Shown piece after piece: positions 12,290-23,768 of a stretch of DNA of 64,000 nt. The DNA comes from Tanytarsus gracilentus (Eukaryota; Arthropoda; Insecta; Diptera; Chironomidae): positions 620,001 to 684,000 of the forward strand of contig JAXRKN010000026.1 of NCBI GenBank assembly GCA_038502055.1. Reading direction: 5' to 3'. The stretch's first letter is position 1. Each line of letters opens with the position of its first letter. The notes beneath the pieces are model-generated. The model was not told the origin of the DNA. It searched no databases and saw nothing but the letters and a program-made list of their open reading frames with translations. A program made the position numbers and the translations under genes.

Positions 12290-12910
12290 TGATAATAAAA
12301 AAAATTTTTTGTTACAAATTGTAAATAAATTTGATAGGAAAAGGTAATAAAATAAGTAAAAATAAAACCCCTTCCTTTACAACTAGTATTTCACGGAAAA
12401 TATAAATAAAATAAAATCAAAACATTTTGACATTTTTATACATTTTTTATACTCTCTTGTAAACTTAAAACTAAATTTTGGTATTTGCTTTATCGCAACA
12501 TATTAAACATATGTATGCAATACTTGAATGAATTTAATATTGGAATTTAAGATCCAAAAATTTGAGAAGTGGAGCGGTTTAAAAAACATAACCAAACAAA
12601 AATTACCCTCCCTTTTCAAATTTTTGGATCTTAAATTCCAATATTAAATTCATTCAAGTATTGCAAACATATGTTTAATATGTTGCGAAAAAAAAAAAAA
12701 AAAAATTTAATTTTAAATTTAAAAAATATAACAAAATGTATAAAAATGTCAAAATGTTTACTGATTTTATTTTATTTAATACTTTTCCGTCAAATACCTA
12801 TTGTACAAAGGAAGGGTGTTGTTAAATTTTTTTTACTTATTTTATTATATTTTTTGAAAATAGATCGGCATCAAATAATTTTGTTTGTAAAAAAATGCAA
12901 AATAACTGAC
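12290..12910. repeat. Diverged fold-back (long inverted repeat) element
   Basis: Two inverted arms surround a spacer of about 50 bases near 12570-12616. The strongest pairing is 12500-12570 with 12610-12685, which share CAATATTAAATTCATTCAAG and the ACATATTAAACATATG area. Weaker pairing extends outward, including CCTTCCTTT near 12370 against AAAGGAAGG near 12810 and the AAATGTC / GACATTT words. Outer borders are approximate and I found no convincing target duplication. Homopolymer runs such as the A-run at 12688-12705 are part of the degraded right arm. Confidence 0.75.
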
Positions 12911-15900
12911 CGTCTCCAACCCTAAATTTACGGCCGAGGAGTAAAGTAAAAAAAAAATTTTCATTGGCTCAATTTTTCTCTGAATTGAAAATGGTTAAAT
13001 TATTTCAAGGTTCTGAAAAGATGAAAACCCTCTGAATTAATGAATTAAAGGTAATAAAGCAGAATAAATATTATCGCTACCTTCCAAAAATTTCTATAAA
13101 AAAAGGTTTTTTTTTCAATTGCTTATTTTCTGTAAAATTCATTCAAAAAATACCTAACCAAACACTTAAAGCTCAATTCAGCTTAACAGAATTTACTAAA
13201 AACTAATGCATCCTTAATCATTTGTTAGTGGCTTCGAGGTGAAAGCAACGTTGTTGCTGGTGTTGCTTAATCCTCTATTTCTGTTATTGTTGCCAAGAAA
13301 AATATTTACAGAGAGCAAACTGGTTTTGCTAACAATGGTTGATTGTTTAATTCTCGCAAAAACTTTCATTGCAACTGAAAATAACAATCTTAACTCGCCC
13401 GCATTTAAAAGTGTTCGCTGCCACCGTTCACATAGTTTTACTTTAAATGCTGAGGCATTCAATTTTAAACTTTTTTTTAATGGAACGAGAGTCAAAAGTT
13501 TCCGAGAGAGTTTTCATAATTTTTTGATCTCTTTCTGGGGGTTTATGAAAATTCTAAATAAACTTTATTAATTTTCACTTGAGGATTTTCAAATTGAATC
13601 GCTGATTAAAACTTAATTTTCGAGAGTAATTTTTCCCAGGGGTGTTTTGATATTAAGGAAAAAATAGAGAGTTTACACTGTCGTATTACATCCTCATCGC
13701 TTCCCTCGCTCATAATTTTTCGATAAATAGAAATTTTATTTGCCAAACAAATTCATCTTTATTCATACGATAAAACTCAACACCTCAACCATATGGTGAG
13801 ACAGGTGGCGTAAAATCACGTTCATTTTGCATCATCGCTGCATGCGGAGACGGTAAAAAAGTTTGGCGAAAAAAACTTTTTCAATCTTAGCGTTGAAATT
13901 GTTCATCTGCGAGAACAGCGTGCGCAATGCTTCGCATGTAGATATACAGGAAAAGTTTTATTGTTAAATAATTCTGCCAATATTAATTCTGATATTTAAT
14001 ATTAAGCTGTATCGTTACTGAAATGTGTGCAGTTTAATGGATAATATCACACGAAATTACCGAAAGTAATGGTTTACAGGTGTTTTTTCTTGTCAGACAT
14101 ATTTTTATATAGACCAAGGCGTTTTATGGTTGAAGTGGCGGTAAAACATTTGTCATTTTCAACTTTCAGGAAGGTCTTTTGTTCAAAATTTGTTGATGCG
14201 ATGCTTTAAGGAAAAAAGAAAAATGTTTTGTAATATTTTCCAAGAACTTTCACCGCTCACGAAAAAAAGGTAAAAAAAAATATTTGGATGGTTTATGAAA
14301 ATAAATCTCTTAAGAAAAAAATTTCATCTCAGCTTTAAAAGCAGTGCAAAAAAATTATTTGACACACATATCCTTAAAGACTTTCTCAGTGCCCTCATCA
14401 CAAGATTGATCGCAGAAGCAAAAATAATATTTGAAGTAAAAATGAATGAAAAAATCTACGATGTACTCTCCACCCTCTACAAGTGGTTTGTTTGCATAAA
14501 CTCTTTTTTTATCACTCGTCATGCCACTTCAAAGTTTATATTTTTAGAGAGGAAGTCACAAGGTCAACAAACTCAGTCATCAAATAGAAGGAAAAAGGGG
14601 TTTTAGCATTTTTTAACCCATCGCCATTGTTTATGCCTGAAAATATTCCACTTCATTCTTGAGCTTAGGTTGAAGCTTAAATATTAAACGCAATTTGGGT
14701 AAGTGGATGGTGAGGAAAGTTTTAGTGCTTTCTTGAGAGGCTTTTCCTCCATCAAGAGCTTAAACTAACGCACACATAATGAGAAAGAAGAGCGGAAGAA
14801 TTTTTTACCGTCTTTTTCAGACTTTAACTATTTCCTCTCTCACAAGAGCAACACAATGTTCAGTTCACAGACAAAAAGGAAAGCAGCTTTAATGTAAATA
14901 TAGATGGAAGGCTTTAAGATGGAAAAATTCTACTTACCGTTGCATTGTAACCTCGTCAACTCAAGGGTCAGTAATTTTTCATATTTTCCGGATTAAGTTA
15001 AAGTATGCTCATGCTCTCTCTTTTTGCTTTTAAGTAAAGGAGCTTTAGCAAAGAAGAAGAAGCTCTATCGAACAAAATGTAATTGAGTTTTCTTTTATTC
15101 TCTGTTAATACTCTAACTAAAGTTGCAAGAAGAAGTAGAAAGAGTTTCCAAATGAAAACGATGATATGAAAAATTGAATTTTTCTCTACCTTGAGCTAAT
15201 TTCAATAAATAAAGTATAATGCACTTTTTGCTGCGAGGAATGAAAGAAGATGAGATGATGTTACTGTCGACATGCAAAAGATTTTATGAACTTCAACAAT
15301 AGAAATTTTCGTTCTCTCTCTTTCTTTTAAGGGAATTTATGTGCAAGGCGAGCAAGATATGGGAAAATCTTCAGAGCCTTTTTTCCATTCCTGCAAGCGC
15401 TTTTCAGTTTTAATTCTATTTTTTCCTGACACAAAACTTTTTCTTTTCCGAGTGAACAAACGGGAGGGACAGAGAAGAGATGACAATGCTTACATTATGT
15501 TATGCTCATCTGAAAGGTTCAAGTGCTTGTCGGTTGTACAAAGGAGAAATTTTTCCGAACTACCGAACATTTTATCCCTCAAGCCTTTTCTCCACTTTTT
15601 GTTCATAAATTTCAATTTAACTGGATTATAAATCTTTTTTACAATTAGCTCCTTTCAGTGTGCACGAAACATAGCGTAGTTTATTTTTTGTCCAGTGAAC
15701 ACTAAAGGCTCGTAAAAGCTTATTAAAAAAATTAAAGTTTTGCATAAATATTCTCAAAAAAATCCCAAAATTTTTCAAGTAAGATCAAACCCTTACAAAT
15801 CAAGTCTTTTGAAAGTATGGCGTGTGAACAAAAGGCACAAAAGCTCTTCATTTTCACTCCTCTCATGTTCACACATGCTCAATTCTTTATTGAAGAGTTT

Positions 15901-18900
15901 TAACCTCGAGGTGATATTTAACTGAATTGATGGCAAAAGTTAAATATATTTATTCATATGTGTCGACAACTCCATGTAGGCCTTTTTTGCGTTTAAAAAG
16001 ATTTATGTCACAATGGCAGAAGTGTGTACAATATATAAGGAAGAAAAGGAGTAGCATTAGATTAAAATTCCCACACTTTACCTTCGCTTTGTGTCAACCC
16101 TCTTCAAGGTGTGCGGGGTGGAAGAAAGCACAAATCACAACACATTTTCGAGTTGAGAGGTAACAGCAGCATTTATTGCATGCGAATGGAAGGAGCCTTT
16201 TGCCATATTATACCTTGTTGCGATGAAGGAATCTCATGAGAAATTTTCCCCACTCGAGCAGCGAGCTCGTCTACAAAATGCTGTAACAAGGAAAGGAAAT
16301 CAAACGACATTTGAAATTTAAATTGAATTTTTTACCCCTCGTGCTCTTACAAAGAAGCACCTCGTATTTATTTGTATGCCATAAGGCATGCTAGATGATT
16401 GTAACTCAATTGACAGAAAAATAACTACAACGTTGAGTTCATTCCTCACTCAGGCATTCCTGGGAAAATATTTTTTGCTATGATATCGGGGCACAGAAAT
16501 ATTTTAACGATAAAAGCTTATCATCATTGCAAAATTACCACGAATTACCTAAGGCTATTGATTAAGCATTAAAATTTGAAACTGGTGTAAAATTTAATTA
16601 GGCGTAAAATTTATTCGCACGATAATTTCTCACAATAATTAGTACAAAATGTGACAATGATTGTCGAATATTATTTATGCAACGTAATTAAATAAGCGAA
16701 AATTTTCCACCTTTTATTGAAAATTTCCACATTATTTGCGGCTGAGTTGTTTAATTACCTCAACCGAAGTTTAATTCCGAAGTTATTTAATTAGACAAGT
16801 ATTGATATTGAAGGTGAGAATATCAAGAGATGAAAACTCAAAGAAATAAAAAACGTTCTCAAAATGAAATAAAATTAAATAAATCTTAACAACTAATTCT
16901 AAAATTCCTGTCACGCTTTTTATACAACTTGTCGCATCATTTAGTCGTAATAACATTAAAGTTGTTTTTATTAGGTTTGATAAGAAGTGACGCACAAGTA
17001 AGTAAGAAGGAAGTTTTCATGTGTGTGGGAGGTAGCGCTCGAAGCATGTGAATCACGAATTTATTAAATTAATGTTACAACAAAATTAAAAGGCGATTAA
17101 TTTACATCAGTTGGATGACTTTTTTGGCGTGTTCGAGAAGAGGGTAGCTTTGCATGCTGAACACGTTTTTAACCCTTTTCTTCCTCTCTCATGCATATAG
17201 CTTTTGTCTTATCGCTCCATAAACCTTTTATCACCAGTATTTTTTTCAGAGGCAAATTAAAACATGAAACCGTAAAATTGGATTAAAATTTTCGTACTTT
17301 CCTGACATTTTTATACACACTTGCTCCTTCTCTCGTTTGTGCTTAAAGGTGAAAGTAATTATCATATTTTTCCTCGTTGACACAAAATTATTATTCGGCT
17401 TAAACATTTAGTCCCTCTTTCCAATGTCACCACCTTCATTTTCAGGCTTTAAATAAACATGCGTTCAAGTTTGTGCGTGCATGCATGGTAAACTCGACAA
17501 CCACATTTTCTAATGCTTTATTGATTTGATTGCTCATTATGATTGATGATAGAAACTAAATAAATTCATTATCGGATAAAACACATAAAGTTAATTAAAG
17601 GCTTTGCTCATAATTAAATTTTTGATTCGCGGAAAAAATTTCCTATGATATACTTGATTTAATGAGCTTCAATTGAAAAAATGGAAATGAAATTTATTAT
17701 GTAACTTAATAATTAATTTAAAAAACATTCGAAGGTTTTTAATATTCAGAACAAAGAACTTCTTCTCGCAGTTCATCCTAGTATTGCAATTAGTTTTAAA
17801 ATAATCATTTAAAGCTCAGTTCTTTCTGTGGATAAAAACAAGAGATATTATAATAAATTACACTGTCATCAACTGCCATATTGTTTCTCCTGTAGCTCTG
17901 TACATTTCTCTCTATCCGTCCGTCATCATCCACTCCACATTTTCTCGTTCATGACAGAGATTAACTTTAATGGAAATGTTCGTTGTTCTAACACTAAATT
18001 GGTTTAAAATCTCTTGTCAACATCGCCAATCTCAACTCATTGTGCCCTTACACACATTTTCACAGATTTATCCACACTGAAAATTAATTACATCGCATCA
18101 AAATTTTACAATTTATTATATTTGAGTTGTTTAAAAAATTTAATTTATTTCATGCCAAAACTCCATTTGATTAAATTTATCCCGGGTGATTGATGTTTTG
18201 AGCGAATTTTAGTTATTGCTGAATGCAACTTGTTGACAAAGTGTTATTTGAGCGATGAAAATGAAAAATAACCAACAAACATAATTCCACCAACAAAGCC
18301 CCCCAATTCAGTTTAATGGATTAAATGTGCTTGTAAATAAAATTAAACGATTTTCAGTTCATTTTTTTGTTGGTCACGCTCCAATAAACTAAAATGAAAA
18401 TTTTCATCAATTTACATCATTATTTGGGTCTCTTTCATGTGTGAGTATCGCACATAATATCACACATCAAACTTTTCCTGCGTTTTTTTGTTCAAATAAT
18501 ATGGTGATAAAATTTTTTATGACGAGCGCGTTAAAATTTCTGCTCCTGATAAAAAAGCGACTGAATGGCATTTTATGATGGAAAATGTGTTGAAAGTTTT
18601 TTGGGATTGAAAGGCGCACATGCTGTTTTATATTTTTTGTATGCTCTCAATATTTAGTGAAATTTTTTAGGGGGACAATAAATTTTCCGCATGACGAGAG
18701 CGCTCTTATAGTTGCTATAATTCATCCTGATAAATCTGAACGACAAATAGCAATAAATTAAAAATTTAATGAAAATCATAATACTGACACTTTTCGTTCA
18801 TTGCCATTCATTATCGTCGAAATTTGAGAGTAGGCACGTTATCGGAAGTTTTAACGAGGAAATTTTCATTACCCAACCACCAAAAATTACTTTCCATAAA

Positions 18901-19644
18901 ACCATCCCCCCGAAAAGAGCTAAGCGGTCGCCTTTATTGACTCATTAAATTATCGAAAAAGATTTTATAAGTAAAAAGTTTTTTTTACGCAAAGAAAACC
19001 TTAATGGCTCGACTGCTGTTCAATGATATTAATTATCATTACTCGAAAATAACTTTTGCTCTAAATGAGGGGCGGAATAAATTGAAGGCAACGAGGTTTT
19101 ATTAATATTGATACTTAGGCATCAAAGCACATGTTCAAATTTAATTTTCCGAGTAATGCCTGTGGGTGGAAGCTCTTTTGTTTGTTTAATAAAAATATTT
19201 AATTTTCATCTCACATAAATTTATTTAAACACGTGCTTGCAAAATTCTATTTTTAAAACTTTTTAGATTGTGTTGAAGAATTTTTTCTACGAAAATTTTT
19301 AACTGTTCAAATTTTGTTTAAAAAAATAAATTTCTAAGAAAATAATTTAAATCTCTTCAAATTTTAATTTTCCCACCTCTTGAGGTTTGACGCTAAAAAT
19401 TGCTCGAGAAGTTAAACATAGGAAAGTAATCGTGCTGAGCCATCAGAAAAGCCTTCACAAAATGATGAGACAAGTGAAAAGAGCCAAAAATGAAAGAGAA
19501 CCGAAAAAAGCTTTTAGCTAAATAGAAAGTTAAAGCATTTATCATTCGCATAAAAAATCATGGACAAAGTGTCGGTGGCGGAGTCCAAGTGAAGATTTCA
19601 TTTCGAAATACGATTTATCAAATAAGAAAATTACATTCGATTTA
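12911..19644. other. Gene-poor A+T-rich stretch
   Basis: No exon here convinces me. Open frames at 13214-13571 overlap on both strands; the + one starts with GTG. The frame at 14295-14606 has no recognisable domain. A strong minus-strand donor-like site (ACG then GTAAGTAG) sits near 14934, but I see no matching acceptor or frame. Tracts rich in CTCTCT and ATTTAAATTT recur. Confidence 0.45.
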
Positions 19645-20722
19645 GCTTGTTGGAGTGTAGGTCACCCAGCCGACAGAAATTCTGCAGAAAATAAAGAAAT
19701 TCTGCAGAAATTCTGATAAATTTTTTTGTAAATTTATTTCTACAGAAATTCTGCAGAATAAAATCTGCAGAAATTCTGCAGAAAAAATAATCTGCAGAAA
19801 TTCTGCAGAATAAATAATCTGCAGAATTTCTGCAGAATAAAATAATATGATATAATTTATTTTTTATTTTTAAAGCCATCAAAAATTCTTAAGATTAAAA
19901 CTTTTTTAAAAAAATTTGATATCATTCGAAAGCTTAATAAAAAAGCAATTTTTGATACCCAGGTTGAAGAGGTGACCAAAGTTGTTCACCCACTTTTAAT
20001 GGGTTAAAGATGATTTAATGAAAAAAATATATGAAAATTAGCAACTGTCCTCCTCGAATATCAAGAAATAATAAATTAAAATAAATGGTTAATACATCGT
20101 TAAATTGCATTTTTAATTACGAGTTCAATTATATATCATTTATCAACATTGAACCGATATTTTTTATTTTAGCGACCTGAAAGAGCTGAAATTTTTGAAT
20201 ATTTTGAGAACATTAGTAATTGTCCTACTCGAACATCAAGAACTACTTAACCGATCTCAATTATTAATATATCGTTGAATTCCAATTTTAATTACGAGTT
20301 CAATGACATATCATTTATCAACATTGAACTCTTATTTCTCATTCTAGCGACCTTTTTTTATAAAAGTTTTAATCTTAAGAATTTTTGATGGCTATGAAAA
20401 ATAAAAAAAAATTATATCATATTATTTTATTCTGCAGAAATTCTGCAGATTATTTATTCTGCAGAATTTCTGCAGACTTTATTCTGTAGAATTTCTGCAG
20501 ATTATTTTTTCTGCAGAATTTCTGCAGATTTTATTCTGCAGAATTTCTGTAGAAATAAATTTACAAAAAAATTTATCAGAATTTCTGCAGAATTTCTTTA
20601 TTTTCTGCAGAATTTCTTTATTTTCTGCAGAATTTCTGCAGAATTTCTGTAGATTTTCTGCAGAATTTCTGTAGAATTTCTGCAGAATTTCTGTCGGCTG
20701 AGTGACCCATTCCCGCTTGTTG
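19645..20722. mobile_element. Fold-back element FB-1 with iterated CTGCAG palindromes, hAT-like 8-bp target duplication
   Basis: Direct repeats GCTTGTTG at 19645-19652 and 20715-20722 bound a 1062-bp element. Its ends are inverted: left GAGTGTAGGTCACCCAGCCG, right (reverse complement) GGGAATGGGTCACTCAGCCG. Inside, both arms (about 19670-19840 and 20435-20695) consist of iterated TTCTGCAGAA palindromes, and the inner arm sequence around ATTCTTAAGATTAAAACTTT is also inverted (near 19890 and 20370). The middle holds two direct repeats with TTTTAATTACGAGTTCAAT at about 20110 and 20288. An 8-bp duplication fits the hAT superfamily. No transposase gene is present, so it would be non-autonomous. Confidence 0.82.
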
Positions 20723-22040
20723 TGACAGAGTGAGAGTCGAGTGGTGACACAAGAATGTTTGAAGAAGGCACAGCTGAAACACATTTTCTGCAAAATTTAA
20801 TTTTCTCCGACAATTTGTTGACTGTGTACTTAATTTAATTAATATTGGGACAAGAAGAAAAAGAGCAAATTGTTTTTCGACCTTTAATTGAGTTTTCGTT
20901 TCTTAAACAAATTTCAAAATGGACTTTTGGAGTCTTATTGACTACAGCAATAAAATGTGTTTTTCAAGGTCTTCAAAAAGGTGAATTTTGTAAGTAGGGA
21001 CAGTAATGCCAATGAAATTGATTAGAGTTCATAACTTTTTTTAATTGAAGATTCGAGAGAAAAATAAAAAAATTTAAGAGTGGGCGAAATATGTGGATTT
21101 ATTTTTTCTAAATCTTTGGATTTAAATTTTATTATTAATTTTTGTGCGTGGAAATTATTTCTACAAATTTCTGCTTTAAAACTCGCCTGAAAACCAAAAA
21201 CAAATTCTTTAAAAAGCTTTTACATTTTCGTCCTTGAACATCTTGGACTCCGCCATAAATTTCTCCCTGATCTAAAATGATTACGCCAGCATAAAAATTC
21301 GAGGTAATGATTATGGCTTATCGCTAATTTGAATGGAACAATGACTTTTAATTATTTTGAAATTAGCTTCTTGCTTGATTGCCTTCTTCCTCTCAATATC
21401 TCTGATTGCCATTTGCAAAAACACTTCTCAAGCAAGGCGAGTTATTTCATACAATATAAAATGGGACGGGTTTGCAGTCAATTTTGGCTGTAACTGAATT
21501 TTTAGCGTAACCCAACAAATCTACTTTTTAGAAACTTTTTAAAAAATAAGTGGTTTAAGTTGATAAATCAAAAATCAGTCGATCGATCGAAAAATAAAAT
21601 CGATCGATGATTTTTTCGTTCCACTAAAATCGGCTCTGGTCTTTTTACATTAAAGTATTCTATTAGTAGTTTCACACATTTTCTAATACCAAATTTAATA
21701 ACTTAATTGACAAATAGTTAATTATCCAAAACTAAGTATATACAGCTCAACTCAATAAAGTGGGTTACATTGGAATTCACTTTAAAATTTGTAGAGAATT
21801 ATTTAATTTTGTACACAAAACCAAATGATATCAAAAATGAGGTTCTCAAATAATTTTATTAGATCATTTGCTTCTGGACAAAATAAGGCAGAGGTAAAAA
21901 TGAAAAATCTCCGAAATCCGCAACCAAAACCGCTTAAGTAATAAAAAAAGTTTTTTCGACGGCTCACCACATAGAGTATGAGAAATTAAATAAACAGAGA
22001 TAAAATAATATGTCAGTTGATAAGTAAATTATTGTTGGAA
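20723..22040. other. Intergenic stretch with a possible small TIR element and a TCGA hairpin
   Basis: No coding exon recognised. GTAACCCA near 21507 and TGGGTTAC near 21762 are inverted and resemble the ends of the HINE-like A elements, so a degraded relative is possible. A hairpin of TCGATCGAT and ATCGATCGA separated by an A-rich loop lies near 21579-21607. Confidence 0.4.
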
Positions 22041-22078
22041 TATAAAAGAGAGAGATTTGCAAAACGTTGACTTCAGTA
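22041..22078 (+). promoter_or_regulatory. Core promoter of the hydroxyisourate hydrolase gene
   Basis: TATAAAAG at 22041-22048 is followed about 32 bases later by TCAGTA (22073-22078), a good arthropod initiator. The coding start at 22104 would leave a leader of about 30 bases. Confidence 0.65.
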
Positions 22079-22103
22079 AGAAAACTTATCTCGTTGGAGC
22101 AGG

Positions 22104-22501
22104 ATGGAGCAATCTTTATCTTTATCTACTCATATTCTAGATTTGCATTTGGGCAAACCGGCAGAGGCTATTGTCGTTAAGTTGTACAAATATGAAAACA
22201 ACGTGTGGCTTGAATCAGAAGAATTTTATTCAACTGATAAAAATGGAAGAATTCAGTCTTTTAAAAAAGTTAATGAGAACATTTGCGGAACTTATAAATT
22301 AAAATTTGAGACTACGGACTATTTTAACCGCATGAGTTTGGAAAGTTTTTTTCCATTTGTTGAAGTAAATATTACATGTTTATTTTTATTTTTTTTAATT
22401 AAATAACCTTTTAGATTTCGTTTAAAATTACATCAATGGACCATCATCATGTTCCTCTTCTTTTGAGTGCTTTTGGATTTTCTACTTATAGGGGATCTTA
22501 A
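22104..22501 (+). CDS. Urah: 5-hydroxyisourate hydrolase (transthyretin-like), complete, two exons
   Basis: Exons 22104-22364 and 22415-22501 flank a 50-base intron (GT at 22365, AG at 22413-22414) and encode 115 residues, the usual size of the family. The protein opens with LSTHILDLHLGKPA, carries NGRI and YKLKFETTDYF, and ends in HHHVPLLLSAFGFSTYRGS; the terminal YRGS is the signature separating the enzyme from transthyretin. The expected catalytic positions are present: His10 in STH, Arg49 in NGR, a His in the HHHVP motif, and the YRGS tail. The enzyme hydrolyses 5-hydroxyisourate, the product of urate oxidase, in purine breakdown. Departures from the common HYHVPLLLSP are His for Tyr and Ala for Pro. 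There is no PTS1-like end and no obvious N-terminal targeting sequence. The gene stands alone with its own TATA box and poly(A) signal. Confidence 0.93.
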
Positions 22502-22563
22502 AAAGTACGTTTTTCAATGTCAAGATTATTTGCAGATGTTAACTGATAACAAGTGAAAGATGA

Positions 22564-22569
22564 AATAAA
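22564..22569 (+). promoter_or_regulatory. Poly(A) signal of the hydroxyisourate hydrolase gene
   Basis: AATAAA lies 63 bases after the stop codon at 22499-22501, a normal distance for a compact insect gene. Confidence 0.6.
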
Positions 22570-22833
22570 ATGATAAAATGATTTTCAAACATGAGCGTCT
22601 AAGCTCCTCAGTTCTCTTTGGCTGATCTTTGTTCAGTCGTCCCATAGTTAAGCCACCCAAAATATTAGGAATTAATAAGTATTAATCATTAAGTATTAAG
22701 TTACACGCTCTGAAGAGTAGGAATTAGCAATATTTTAATTCACTGTATACTTGCAGAGCATTTGCCCGGGTGTGTATAAAAACAAAAAACTCACACAACA
22801 AAATAGACAGCAACTTTCGAATCTGCGGTCTAT

Positions 22834-23768
22834 TATAGCTCCGCTATATATTAATTTTGGATTTTTCCAAAACCTGTTTTCGACCCCTAGTGCCAAGACA
22901 TTACATTGTGCAATATCAAAACTTATACTCAAATGATAGGCCTAGTCAAACCCTACAAACTGGCGAAAACAGATTTGAAATCGGTTGATCCTACGAGGAG
23001 TTAGAGCCATTTAAGTCATCTTACTTTCTCACTTTCTCACTTTCTTACTTTCTTACGATCTTAGTGGGCGGCATATCTCAAGAACGGCTGGTCGGATTTG
23101 ACTCGGGTTTGTAGCTAAAGATCGGGTTTTGGCTCTAGTTGTGCAAGAAGTATTTTGTTTTGAGGTACGACCCTTCAAGGACCGTCCCTGAGTGCAAAAA
23201 TGTCCTTTTTCATACAAATTTTCTCTTATATGGCTTCATGGGTATCGTTGAACTCGTGATTGGACCAGGAATCGATTGCTATAGATGATTTTTGAGGAAT
23301 GTCCGTCATGGACGGCCAGGACTGCCACTAATGTCCATTTTTCAGAACTATGGCTTCATGTATGTCGTTGAACTCGTCATTGGATCAGGAATCGATTGAC
23401 ATTGATGATTTTGAAGAATGTCCATCATGGTCGACCAGGAGTGCCCAAAATGTCCATTTTCAGAACTATGGCTTCATGTATGTCGTTGAACTCGTCATTG
23501 CATCAGGAATCGATTGATACTGACGATTTTTGAGGAATGTCCATCATGGTCGGCCAGGACTGCCATAATGTCCATTTTTCAGAACTGCGGCTTCATGTAT
23601 GTCGTTGAAGTCGTTATTGCATCAGGAATCGATTTACATTGATGATTTTTGAAGAATGTCCTTCATGGCCGGCCAGGAGTGCCACTAATGCCCATTGCAA
23701 CGGAGTAGGGTACTAATCTATGCGGAGCTATTGGAAATGGCAACGCCGTTTGCAGACCCATCTTGTTT
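22834..23768 (-). mobile_element. HINE/Helentron-like element B1
   Basis: An inverted copy lies at 42938-43643, which sets the borders. One end has the hairpin TATAGC-TCC-GCTATA at 22834-22848; the other has GCGGAGCTATTGG near 23722, an inverted TAGCTCCGC, and then GCAGACCCATCTTG. A tetranucleotide-type microsatellite of TTTCTCAC/TTTCTTAC units lies at 23021-23056. About four tandem units of roughly 120 bases follow (about 23215-23700), homologous to the 129-bp core of the A elements but degenerate and not open. The layout matches the A elements although the end sequences differ. Confidence 0.65.

Noticed and set aside
13214..13571. Overlapping open frames on both strands, the + one hydrophobic like a signal peptide
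   Set aside because: The + frame begins with GTG, has no ATG near the hydrophobic start, and shows no splice sites or recognisable domain; the overlap on the other strand suggests chance.
14295..14606. 103-codon + frame
   Set aside because: Lys/Phe-rich composition typical of translated A+T-rich DNA, with no recognisable motif.
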